Shown: positions 1 to 6,714 of the stretch, one piece after another
Position numbering within the stretch: the stretch's first letter is position 1
How the letters are laid out: each line of letters begins with the position of its first letter
DNA from: Nitrospinota bacterium
GTDB lineage: Bacteria > UBA8248 > JACPRG01
Length of the DNA stretch: 14,288 bases
Direction: 5' to 3'
Assembly: GCA_030740135.1 (NCBI GenBank)
Contig: JASLXW010000044.1
Coordinates: forward strand, 1 to 14,288
Position numbers and translations under genes: made by a program
Notes under the pieces: generated by a model
Told to the model about the DNA's origin: nothing
What the model saw: only the letters and a program-made list of their open reading frames with translations
Database searches by the model: none

Positions 1-876
1 TCGGATGCAGCTCCATGGCTCGTCGGCCTCCTCGCTGTCTGTGCCCTGGCTGCAATGCAATCCACGGGTGCTGCATATATGTCGACTGCCGGCGGTATGC
101 TGACACGTGATTTGTATAAGCGGTTCTTGAACCCGTCTGCTTCCCATGATGAACAGAAAATGTGGGGCCGGATTGGTGTTGCCTTCATCGTCATATCGGC
201 TTTGTTAGTGGCTACCTTCTCCCGCGATGCTCTGGTTCTGTTAGGCGGTCTGGCTGTAGCCTTCGGTTTCCAGATGTGGCCGTCACTGGCTGCTGTGACC
301 TGGTTCCCGTGGATCACCCGTCAGGGTGCAACCTGGGGTTTGGCAGCCGGCTTATTGGCTGTGATCTTTACGGAAACCATTGGCCAGAAACTCACCGGTG
401 GCGCGCTGCCATGGGGTCGTTGGCCGTGGACCATACATTCAGCTGGTTGGGGCATTATTTTCAACCTCCTTGTTTGTATTCCGATCTCCGCTATGACGCA
501 GGACGGAGGATCTCGCTCTCATCGCATGAAGTATCACAACTTCCTGCGTGAGCATGCCAGCCTGTCGCCTGAGAAAAAAGGACTCGTTCCTTGGGCATGG
601 GCTGCCGCCCTTGGGTGGTTGTTCTTTGGTGTCGGCCCTGGCGCCGTTATCGGTAACGACGTATTCGGTGCGCCGAATGCGGGCGTCGATGCCTGGACCT
701 TCGGCATTCCGTCCATCTGGGCCTGGCAGATCCTCTTCTGGGTGTTGGGGGTCGGGATGATGTGGTTCTTGGCGTACAAGATGGAAATGTCGACGGTGCC
801 CGATAAGGATATCGAGGCCCTGGTCGAAGACATCGGAGACGTCGTGCCCGAGGCGGCGGGAGGCGGCGGGTCCTGA
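1..876 (+). CDS. Sodium:solute symporter (SSF family), 3' part
   Basis: This is the C-terminal 291 residues of an integral membrane transporter; the frame is open to the left edge, so the start lies outside the window. The first visible residues (PWLVGLLAVCALAAMQST, followed by an STAGGMLTRDLYKRF stretch) match the SSF core in which a helix rich in Ala and Ser precedes a T-R-D-[LI]-Y motif. Several further hydrophobic helices follow, among them GVAFIVISALLVATFS, WGLAAGLLAVIFTE, WGIIFNLLVCIPIS and WAWQILFWVLGVGMMWFLAY. The family imports organic solutes with Na+; the substrate cannot be told from this half. The tail ends in an acidic, Gly-rich segment (PEAAGGGGS). Base composition is unlike the neighbours: 31-32 G+C of 60 in sampled lines (61-120, 181-240), but 29 of 36 in the last 36 bases. 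A strong hairpin follows the stop. The family call is good; the specificity is unknown. Confidence 0.85.
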   Translation, partial: SDAAPWLVGLLAVCALAAMQSTGAAYMSTAGGMLTRDLYKRFLNPSASHDEQKMWGRIGVAFIVISALLVATFSRDALVLLGGLAVAFGFQMWPSLAAVTWFPWITRQGATWGLAAGLLAVIFTETIGQKLTGGALPWGRWPWTIHSAGWGIIFNLLVCIPISAMTQDGGSRSHRMKYHNFLREHASLSPEKKGLVPWAWAAALGWLFFGVGPGAVIGNDVFGAPNAGVDAWTFGIPSIWAWQILFWVLGVGMMWFLAYKMEMSTVPDKDIEALVEDIGDVVPEAAGGGGS

Positions 877-912
877 GAGGTCTTTCCGGCGTAAGCCGAC
901 ATTGACGTCACA

Positions 913-945
913 CGACGGGGGAAGGGCGAGGCCCTTCCCCCGTCG
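913..945 (+). terminator. Hairpin terminator after the symporter gene
   Basis: A perfect 15-bp inverted repeat, CGACGGGGGAAGGGC (913-927) and GCCCTTCCCCCGTCG (931-945), has a GAG loop and begins 37 bases after the symporter stop. Only a short, mixed T-rich stretch (CTCCTTTCC) follows, so it is either a T-poor intrinsic terminator or an mRNA 3'-end stabiliser. It separates the symporter from the next gene pair. Confidence 0.7.
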
Positions 946-983
946 CTCCTTTCCAACCGCCGCTTCGCTTCGTCATCAGAGCC

Positions 984-1220
984 GTGGCCGAACTCTTCAC
1001 ACCACAGTACCAGTGGCTTTGGACGCTCGCGTTGGGGGCGTGTCTGTTCTTTCCCGTCCGGCGGTTGATTTGGGTCCTCTACGTGAGGCGGGCGGAGAGA
1101 GAGGGGAAGGCCGATGAAACCCGGCGGCGGGTCTTGATGAGGCGCGCCGGCGTTACGGCCGCGCTCCTCTGCTTTGTCTTTTCGTATTTCTACATGTCCC
1201 ACCTGTTTCAGGGGCGATGA
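984..1220 (+). CDS. Small two-helix membrane protein (78 aa), unknown function
   Basis: I do not recognise this family. The 78-aa product has two hydrophobic segments, about residues 10-33 (WLWTLALGACLFFPV core) and 55-73 (AGVTAALLCFVFSYFYMSHL). Between them is a charged loop rich in Arg, Lys and Glu, likely cytoplasmic. The chosen start is a GTG; there is no clear ribosome binding site before it and no ATG in frame, so the start is uncertain. The stop overlaps the start of the next gene as ATGA (1217-1220), an arrangement typical of translational coupling. This, and the shared membrane character, make it likely that both products work together at the membrane. The open frame and operon context support a real gene, but homology is unproven. 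Confidence 0.6.
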   Translation: MAELFTPQYQWLWTLALGACLFFPVRRLIWVLYVRRAEREGKADETRRRVLMRRAGVTAALLCFVFSYFYMSHLFQGR

Positions 1221-1831
1221 TGAACCCCCAAGTCCTCCGCAGGTTCATCAAGCTCCTGGCGCTCCTGACGGTCGTCATGTTCTCCGTCTGGGCGGTGACG
1301 CGGGCCTTTCTCCAGGAAGCGCCGGGCGATTTCCACACCCGCCAAGGGGACATCCGTATTGGCGAAGGTAAATACGAAGAGGCCATCGAGAGCTTCAACG
1401 AAGCCCTCCGGGAGATGCCCAACCATCGGGGGGCGCTCATGGGCCGCGCGCTGGTTTATATCCGGACGAATCGGCCCTTGGAGGCCGCCGCCGAGCTGAC
1501 CCACCTGATCGGTTTCCTGGAAAAGAACCCGGACGCCGGGGACGCGACCGGACGGGCCGCCCTGGCGGCGGCCTACGCGAACCGCGGCATCGTCTTCGAC
1601 CGGGCGGGCCGGCACCGGAAGGCGCTGGCGGATTACATCCGCGCTTTGAAAACCGATGAGGGCGCCATATCGGGACCGGGTTTGATCGACAAGATCATCT
1701 ATGGGACGCCCAAACCGGCGACCGTTCGCGATCGCGCCCTTTACCTCAAGCGGCAGCTCGCCCTGCCTGAGGATGAGCGTCTTTTGCGCGTGCCGGAGAT
1801 CGACAAGAAGCAACGAATGTACAAGCCGTGA
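1217..1831 (+). CDS. Membrane-anchored TPR-repeat protein
   Basis: The 204-aa protein has an N-terminal membrane anchor (about residues 11-30, LLALLTVVMFSVWAV core), followed by tetratricopeptide-like helical repeats. Repeat one is near 37-70 (GKYEEAIESFNEALREMPNH), a second near 71-104 (GALMGRALVYIRTNRPLEAA), and a third near 116-149 (AYANRGIVFDRAGRHRKALA). TPR domains are protein-protein binding scaffolds, here probably on the periplasmic face. Two adjacent ATG codons (1217 and 1220) are possible starts; the AGGGG just upstream is better spaced for the second. The gene overlaps the preceding small membrane protein by ATGA and faces a minus-strand gene whose stop lies 59 bases away. The C-terminal third has no clear repeat. 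The TPR call is firm; the partner is unknown. Confidence 0.75.
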   Translation: MMNPQVLRRFIKLLALLTVVMFSVWAVTRAFLQEAPGDFHTRQGDIRIGEGKYEEAIESFNEALREMPNHRGALMGRALVYIRTNRPLEAAAELTHLIGFLEKNPDAGDATGRAALAAAYANRGIVFDRAGRHRKALADYIRALKTDEGAISGPGLIDKIIYGTPKPATVRDRALYLKRQLALPEDERLLRVPEIDKKQRMYKP

Positions 1832-1883
1832 TCCATCCGGATGTTCTTGGCCGGCCGCGAAATCAAGGCCCTTGTCGGATGGA
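1832..1883. other. Inverted repeat between convergent genes
   Basis: TCCATCCG (1832-1839) and CGGATGGA (1876-1883) form a perfect 8-bp inverted repeat around a 36-base centre containing GGCCGGCC. It fills most of the 59-base gap between two convergent genes, where a bidirectional terminator would be expected. There is no T-tract and the loop is long, so termination is only a guess. Confidence 0.25.
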
Positions 1884-1890
1884 GCGGGCG

Positions 1891-2091
1891 CTAGAACTTG
1901 ACGAGGCCGAGGACGTCCTGGAATAGGACGAGGAAAAAGAACACCGCCGCGATGCAGCCGAAAAGGAGATGCAGATAATCCGCGCTGCCGTCCGGGTTGC
2001 GCGTCCGGACGCCCTTCCAGGCGATGGCGGCGGTGACGGCGAGGAACACCCAGTTGAAGGCCTGTTCAAATTCCCCTGAAAACTCGAACAT
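1891..2091 (-). CDS. Small two-helix membrane protein (66 aa), unknown function
   Basis: I do not recognise this family. The product starts MFEFSGEFEQAFNW and has two hydrophobic segments, about residues 10-26 (FNWVFLAVTAAIAW) and 40-62 (YLHLLFGCIAAVFFFLVLFQ), joined by a polar loop (KGVRTRNPDGSAD). The start is set at the ATG at 2091 because a strong ribosome binding site (GGAGGGG) precedes it by about 7 bases. A longer reading from a TTG at 2112 would run through that site and is less likely. The gene lies 122 bases downstream of the 166-aa gene on the same strand and may be cotranscribed with it. The ribosome binding site and clean topology support a real gene. Confidence 0.6.
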   Translation of the reverse strand: MFEFSGEFEQAFNWVFLAVTAAIAWKGVRTRNPDGSADYLHLLFGCIAAVFFFLVLFQDVLGLVKF

Positions 2092-2213
2092 CCGCGGCCC
2101 CTCCAGCGTCAAGCGGGACGCCCTCCCGGCGGATCGCCGCTTGGAACCCTCATTTTAACCCATCGGCGGTTGCGATAGGAAACCGGCCCGGTCACCGGGA
2201 CGAAAGGTCGCGC

Positions 2214-2714
2214 TCATCCCTTCGGATGGAAGGTCCTCTCCCGAAGGGGAGAGGCGGGGGGCGGGATCTCCTCTCTTTCAAAGTAGGGCGGCAGGATGGA
2301 GCCGCCTTTTTGCGCGATCATGTGGCTCAACAGGAGCATGCCGCCGAGAAAGAAAACGACGATGGCCGTCATGGCGCAAAACCTAATGACCCCTTGCGGC
2401 GCCCGGACGCGGTAGTCGCTGTCATACCTGTGGTATCTCAGGTCGAGGTCGTTCAGCATGCCTGACTTGTCGAGGGCGAAAATCCGTCTGGCATAGTGTC
2501 TCGCCCAATGGGGGACTTCGTTGTGGAACATGTAGCTCTTGAACAGGTTGTTCACGTTTTCGGAAGGGATGTCCCGGCCGAACCACGCGTTGTAGGCAAG
2601 CTGGAGGAGCTGGAATTCGCCGACCTGCAAGAGATTGGCCGCGCGGGCGATCTGGGCGCGTTCAAGATCGTCCTCGTGGTCGGGGTGAAGCAAGGTGTGA
2701 AAGAAGTTCATCAT
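2214..2714 (-). CDS. Single-pass membrane protein (166 aa), unknown function
   Basis: No known family is recognised. The 166-aa product has a soluble, mostly helical N-terminal part (residues 1-105) with many aromatic residues and histidines, for example ARHYARRIFALD and DLRYHRYDSDYR. One transmembrane helix follows at about 110-132 (FCAMTAIVVFFLGGMLLL), then a short tail. The last residues (PPPASPLRERTFHPKG) are encoded by a palindromic element (2235-2254), so the tail looks acquired and the ancestral C-terminus may have been shorter. Two ATG codons stand in tandem at the start (2714 and 2711) with only a weak AAGG upstream. The gene is probably the first of a two-gene minus-strand unit with the 66-aa membrane protein. 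It could sense or anchor something at the membrane, but this is not shown. Confidence 0.55.
   Translation of the reverse strand: MMNFFHTLLHPDHEDDLERAQIARAANLLQVGEFQLLQLAYNAWFGRDIPSENVNNLFKSYMFHNEVPHWARHYARRIFALDKSGMLNDLDLRYHRYDSDYRVRAPQGVIRFCAMTAIVVFFLGGMLLLSHMIAQKGGSILPPYFEREEIPPPASPLRERTFHPKG
2235..2254. repeat. Palindromic element inside the 3' end of the 166-aa gene
   Basis: CCTCTCCC-GAAG-GGGAGAGG is a perfect 8-bp stem with a 4-base loop. It has the look of the CTCTCCC/GGGAGAG hairpin that recurs between genes in many GC-rich genomes. Here it is translated in frame as part of PPPASPLRER. Only one copy is in this window, so its repeated nature rests on resemblance. Confidence 0.5.
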
Positions 2715-3150
2715 CGAAGCGGCCTTGGGCGAAGACTCCGGGCGGGGAGGGACGGCTCCGCTGAAATCGCCGCCGCCGGGGATCCCTTCCGCGCGGCGAG
2801 CATCCGCGTTACACGATTCCAGCGGAGATTCTTGTCGTCGCCGGACTCAATATAGGCCGTTTGCGGATGGTTTCACCGGGAGATGCGGATTCTCATCGTT
2901 TCCGAAGCATATTTCGGGGGAGGATCCATCAAGGTTTCAAGCGATCCGCCCGGCGGCAAAGAGATTGCGCGATCCGCAATAAGAAGTATGATATCTCGAG
3001 GAACGTTGGACGCGCGCATGGACGGCCGAGACGGGTTTTCGTTGCCCGGGGGGCTTGTCAGAACCTGAGAAGCGAGCGATACGGCCGCATTCGGTGTGCG
3101 GTGTCCTGTCAGTCAAACGTCGACCATCCTTTTCGGGGGGGTGTGGAAAA
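2715..3150. other. Intergenic region, no convincing gene
   Basis: These 436 bases separate the divergent 166-aa membrane protein and MFS transporter genes. Short open frames occur on both strands, but none has a ribosome binding site with a sensible product. It is less GC-rich around 2960-3000, where the only promoter candidate lies. It should hold the control elements of both divergent genes. I saw no tRNA, repeat array or long hairpin in it. Confidence 0.5.
2965..2992 (+). promoter_or_regulatory. Possible promoter for the MFS transporter gene
   Basis: TTGCGC (2965-2970) and TATGAT (2987-2992) are spaced by 16 bases. The -10 box matches the sigma-70 consensus at five of six positions, the -35 box only at its first three. 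It lies about 160 bases before the MFS start in the most AT-rich part of the gap. Confidence 0.3.
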
Positions 3151-4394
3151 ATGAGCCACGGGGCCGGCAATCTGCAGGAAACCCTGCTCGAGTTCAAGCG
3201 CCAAAACCTCTTCATCATTTTCTTTACGGAGATTCTCTTCTACATCTCCTTTGCCATGCTCCTGCCGACGCTTCCCCTCTACCTGTCGGATTTCAACATC
3301 GGAACGACGCAGATCGGCCTAGTGATGAGCATTTTCGCGATTGGCCTTCTCGGCTCCCGGCCCTACATCGGAAAATTCATCGATCAATACGGGGCGCGCT
3401 GCACCCTGCGCTATGGGGGGGCATCCTGACGATATGCACCCTCCTTTACGCGATCGCGCCGGCGTTGATCTGGGTGTACCCCATCCGGGTCATCCACGGC
3501 GTCAGCATGGCGTTTCACTCCACGGCCTCCAACGCCATCGTGGCTTCCTCCACGACCGCCGACAAGCGCGGGGGCGTGATGGGACTGTTCGGCATCTCGC
3601 GGGCGATCGCCTTCGGGATCGGTCCAATCTTGGGAAGCGTTGTCTTGGACATGGGGGGCCACACGGCCGTGTTCGTGGTCGCGTCGGTGATCGGATTCGC
3701 CGCGATGATCATGGCGAAATTCGGCGGGGAATGCTCGAAGGTCGAGATCGAGACCACCCGGGCGGCCCTGCGCGAGTTCATGCGGGACCGCACCCTGGTC
3801 TTCTGCACCATCGCCATGTTCCTGTTGACGATCGTCCACGGCGGCCTGACGACGTTCATCCCCATCCACGTCAAGGAGCGGATGGCCGGAAACCTGGGCA
3901 CCTTCTATCTGGTCTATTCCATTTCCATCACCCTGGTCGAAATTTTCGCCGGCAAGGCTTCGGACCAGGAGTGCCGGATACCCATCGTCCTGACTTCGGT
4001 GGCCTTGCTGGGGATCGGGTTCATCGCCGTCGGGGCCGTTGGGGGGTCGCTCACGCTTATCCTGGCGGCCATCATCTACGGGGCCGGGTTCGGGGGCTTC
4101 CAGGTGGCCATCGGGGCCTTTGTGGGGGATCAGACCGATGACGAAAACCGGGGGGCCGTGTTCAGCATCTTCTACGCCTCTTATGACCTGGGGATCGCGC
4201 TCTCCGGCGTGGTGATGGGCGCGGTCGCCGCCGGCGTCGGTCTTGGGGCGATGTTCTACCTGTCGAGCATTGTCGTTCTCCCGTCGCTGGTCCTGATCAT
4301 GCTCTCGCCCCCCGGGGGAATCCGGGCCGCTTTCACCTGCGGGTTGCTGGGAGACTTCCGTCCCCGCTTCCGCCACCTGGGCGGGAGCTTGTAG
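3151..4394 (+). CDS. MFS transporter with an apparent one-base frameshift
   Basis: This is a major facilitator superfamily permease, about 414 aa if the frame is restored, the usual size for the family. The first 90 codons (3151-3420) encode helix 1 and helix 2 and the motif A loop, seen as GLLGSRPYIGKFIDQYGAR (conserved Gly and Asp spaced as in G-x3-D). The frame then hits a stop at 3427. The rest (from about 3420 to 4394) continues in another frame with GILTICTLLYAIAPALIWV and eight to nine further helices, through VVLPSLVLIML. The switch falls in a run of seven G (3415-3421); one added G restores a single product. The ATG at 3151 is chosen because family similarity begins just after it. 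The last 20 residues (AFTCGLLGDFRPRFRHLGG) are atypical and follow a C6G5 tract, so a second slip there is possible. The substrate is unknown. Confidence 0.75.
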
Positions 4395-4555
4395 CGCCGA
4401 CGGTCTCACGGGGCGGACGGCCCGGGGTTCTTCGCCGCTCCCCCACGCAAAGTTGGGCGCGGCCGGAGGACGGCGCCCGGGGATGGCGGCGCAAAGGCGC
4501 AATTCCAGCCGCGATGGCTATTCCGAAAAAGGCTCAACCGACTGTAGCGGGGATT

Positions 4556-5095
4556 TCAGCGCCCGGCGGGACCGGTGCGTGAAGCGCGTCCGGGGTTGGC
4601 CCTGCGCCAATCGGCCCGTAGGCGGGTGAGGCTGACCCTCAGCGCGTCTTCCAGGGCGGACAACCCAATTCCCGCCGGTGCGGGAATGACATGGCTGGTG
4701 TGCCAAACGGATATCCAGGCCAAAGATTGGGTTCCCAGGTCGATGGCCCGGACTTCCACCTGAAGATAAATCGAGGAGAAGCTCCCCTTGTGGCGCAGAC
4801 GCGAAGCGACGATGCGGAGTTGCGGCGTCCGTCCCGGGTCCGGATGGGTCTGAACCTGAGGCATGAGGCCCCGGACCATCCGTTGGGCCGCTTTCATCAG
4901 GCGGGCTTTGGAAATACCGAGGGCCGACGCGCCTTCCCGAATCTCGACCCGAAGACCCAGCGTCTTTACACCCGAGAGGGGAGCGCATTCGTCCGCGGGG
5001 ACGGGGGTGACGCATCGCGCCCCGGCGACGGCCGCGCAGAGCAACGCACCCGTGAAGAGGCTACAACCCAAGAAACGGCGCAAAATCCTTTTCAT
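4556..5095 (-). CDS. Exported protein of unknown function with an embedded repeat
   Basis: The 179-aa product begins with a clear signal peptide (MKRILRRFLGCSLFTGALLC, then AAVAGA) and cleavage probably falls after AGA, near residue 26. The mature part has a helical segment and beta-like strands (QLRIVASRLRHKG, SIYLQVEVRAIDL), as in small periplasmic proteins, but I recognise no family. The start at 5095 is preferred over an ATG 36 bases upstream because it places the basic residues right before the hydrophobic core. Residues 136-143 (VIPAPAGI) are encoded by the palindrome at 4668-4687 and break the mature domain just before a C-terminal helix (LSALEDALRVSLTRLR). The gene lies 157 bases downstream of the GGDEF gene on the same strand and is convergent with the MFS gene. 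Confidence 0.65.
   Translation of the reverse strand: MKRILRRFLGCSLFTGALLCAAVAGARCVTPVPADECAPLSGVKTLGLRVEIREGASALGISKARLMKAAQRMVRGLMPQVQTHPDPGRTPQLRIVASRLRHKGSFSSIYLQVEVRAIDLGTQSLAWISVWHTSHVIPAPAGIGLSALEDALRVSLTRLRADWRRANPGRASRTGPAGR
4668..4687. repeat. Dispersed-type palindrome inside the exported-protein gene
   Basis: ATTCCCGC (4668-4675) and GCGGGAAT (4680-4687) form a perfect 8-bp stem with a 4-base loop. Read on the minus strand it begins GTCATTCCCGC, the well-known pattern of a palindromic repeat common between genes in many bacteria, whose translations give VIPA-x-AGI. Here it is in frame inside a coding sequence. Only one copy is seen in the window. Confidence 0.7.
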
Positions 5096-5230
5096 CCGGC
5101 GTCCAATCCGGTCCAGCGATTCACGTGTCATCCGGAATCAGTGTGGCCGGGATTCTACTCTAGTTCGGAAACGGCTGAAAGGGCGCATCAGCGGGATTCG
5201 GGCGGGTCGTCCCCGTTCTTCATCGCGCGA

Positions 5231-5249
5231 GCCGGTGAAGTTCACCGGC
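5231..5249. other. 19-bp near-perfect palindrome just after the GGDEF gene
   Basis: GCCGGTGAA (5231-5239) and TTCACCGGC (5241-5249) surround a single central base. It begins 3 bases after the restored stop of the GGDEF gene and precedes the exported-protein gene. It could be an operator, or form a 7-bp RNA stem at the mRNA end; there is no T-tract, so ordinary intrinsic termination is doubtful. Confidence 0.5.
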
Positions 5250-5252
5250 AAA

Positions 5253-6367
5253 TCATGTGAGGTCCTCTTCCGTTGAAACGCAGTTCTTGCCCGATTTTTT
5301 GGAGAGATAGAGGATCTCATCGGCGCGGGTGAGGAGGGTCTGTTCCGTGTCGCCCTCCTGGAATCTCGCGATTCCAAAGATGAGGGTCAGGCGAGCTGAA
5401 CGGTTTTGGATTCGTACTCGACCGGGATCACAAGCTGAGAGATGGAATCCGCCAGCCCCTGGATCTTCTTTTTCCCTTTTTTCAACGAATCGGTCTGGAG
5501 GAGGAGGACGAACTCGTCGCCTCCATAACGGGCCAGGAAATCACTGCTCCTGAGGTTGTCGCGGGTGCTCTTGGCCACCAGCTGCAGGGCTTTGTCCCCG
5601 ATGGGGTGTCCGAGGCGGTCGTTGATGAGCTTGAAATCGTCAATGTCGAAAATGACCAGAAGGAAGGCGTTGGGCAGGATTCGGTTCCGATCCACAAGCC
5701 CCTTCAGCTCCTGATCGAATGCGCGGCGGTTATAAAGCCCCGTGAGCGGGTCCCGGAGGGACTCCTGGGAGGCGGTCTCCAACTCATCCTGCAAGACATC
5801 CACCCGCTTGATGAGCTGGGACATGCGGACGGTGCTGTTCTCTTTCTGTTCCCGAACGGTGTATTTGATGGTCCCCACCTCGTTGCTGATGGACTCGCGA
5901 ATCGCCCGGAGGTCTTCCAGGATGCAGATGTCCGAAAGGCGGTTCGTGGTCTCGAGGATGGATTGCGCGAACTTGTTCTCATCGCTGCTCATCTCGGCAA
6001 TCGCCTTGGACAGGAGGCGAATCACCGTTTTCAGCTCATTCTCCGTTTCGTTCAGGTATTGACGGGCGTCTTGGATGTATTCTTTTCCCCGCTTGACGAG
6101 CGGTTTGACGAATTTTTTCAGGTCCGCGGGCGTAGTGTCGGGATCCTCCGGATCGGGTGTCGCGGCGAGGACTTTCTCAAAGTTCTTCAGGCCGGGCGCG
6201 CTGACGACCGTGGCCAGCTCCAGAAGGAGACTGTTGAGGGCCGTGGCCGTCAACTCCCAGGCCCACGGTCCGCCGTTGCTCTTTTCGCCGGCGGGTGTTT
6301 CGGCGGCGGTGCTGCCGTTCGTGGGCGCGGACGGCGCCTTGGTCTTTGTGCGTTTCAGGATCGCCAT
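5253..6367 (-). CDS. Diguanylate cyclase (GGDEF), frameshifted near its 3' end
   Basis: The protein makes the second messenger cyclic di-GMP from two GTP. The N-terminal 200 residues are Ala/Pro-rich, then helical with a coiled-coil look (RQYLNETENELKTVIRLLSK, VDVLQDELETASQESL), with no membrane segment. The GGDEF domain starts at RDPLTGLYNRRAF (205-217), with FDIDDFKLIND at 240-250 and a canonical GGDEF at 282-286. An RSSD inhibitory site (273-276) lies five residues before it, so product inhibition is expected. The first frame stops at 5387 after KTVQLA. The missing end continues in another frame from 5387 to a stop at 5253: TLIFGIARFQEGDT and then TRADEILYLSKKSGKN, exactly the GGDEF ending. 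One base is therefore missing near 5388-5392. The restored length is about 371 aa. Start: ATG with AAGGCGAG upstream. Confidence 0.88.
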
Positions 6368-6714
6368 GAATTCTCGCCTTGGTGAAGCCCTTCTGCCTTC
6401 ACTACGAGGTTAAATCCCGAAGGGATCCGCTTGAGGTCATGTATGAGCAAGAAAGATGCCAGAAAAGAGACGACGCCCCCGGCCGGGATTTCCCTGAAAA
6501 TCCAGGGGTTATGAGATACTGGAACATCGCGGGGCTTTGGCGGCGTCCAAAGAGGCAGAAATGACCTGCCAGGCGGCAATTATTGACCCCCGGGCGAACG
6601 TTTTCCCGCTCTCGTCCGTATCCATCAGGGCGCAATCCCCGAGATGAGCGGTATGAGCGGATTCCCCGCAGCGTTCGGCGTGACCGTTGGGCCGGGGAAC
6701 GGGTAGGGGGCGTC
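6368..6714. other. Divergent control region with small hairpins
   Basis: These 347 bases separate the start codons of the GGDEF gene (minus) and the hydantoinase gene (plus). Two small perfect inverted repeats lie within it: CCCTG/CAGGG (6492-6496 and 6503-6507) and CTTTGG/CCAAAG (6535-6540 and 6547-6552). I see no convincing -35/-10 pair. An open frame runs back from the hydantoinase start to 6583 but encodes only Arg-rich sequence without family similarity, so I treat it as leader. Confidence 0.45.

Noticed and set aside
2188..2205. CCCGGT-C-ACCGGG palindrome after the 166-aa gene
   Set aside because: The usable RNA stem is only about 5 bp and only three T follow on the minus strand, so it is too weak to call a terminator.
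3096..3410. Plus-strand frame that would give the MFS protein a different N-terminus
   Set aside because: This part is basic and shows no helices; the true first two helices and motif A are in the frame starting at 3151.
4455..4478. GGGCGC/GCGCCC inverted repeat between the convergent MFS and exported-protein genes
   Set aside because: A 6-bp stem with a 12-base loop and no T-tract is expected by chance in such GC-rich sequence.
3411..4502. 363-codon minus-strand frame opposite the MFS gene
   Set aside because: Its composition is that of a shadow frame (Asp, Arg, Pro and His rich) and the plus strand encodes clear transmembrane helices.
4691..5276. Plus-strand frames (189 and 137 codons) opposite the exported-protein gene
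   Set aside because: The minus strand has a signal peptide and a plausible mature domain; the plus frames have neither a motif nor a ribosome binding site.
6583..6714. 44-codon N-terminal extension of the hydantoinase gene
   Set aside because: It is Arg-rich and unrelated to the family, and the ATG at 6715 has AGGGGG in front and places the GVDTGGTFTD motif correctly.
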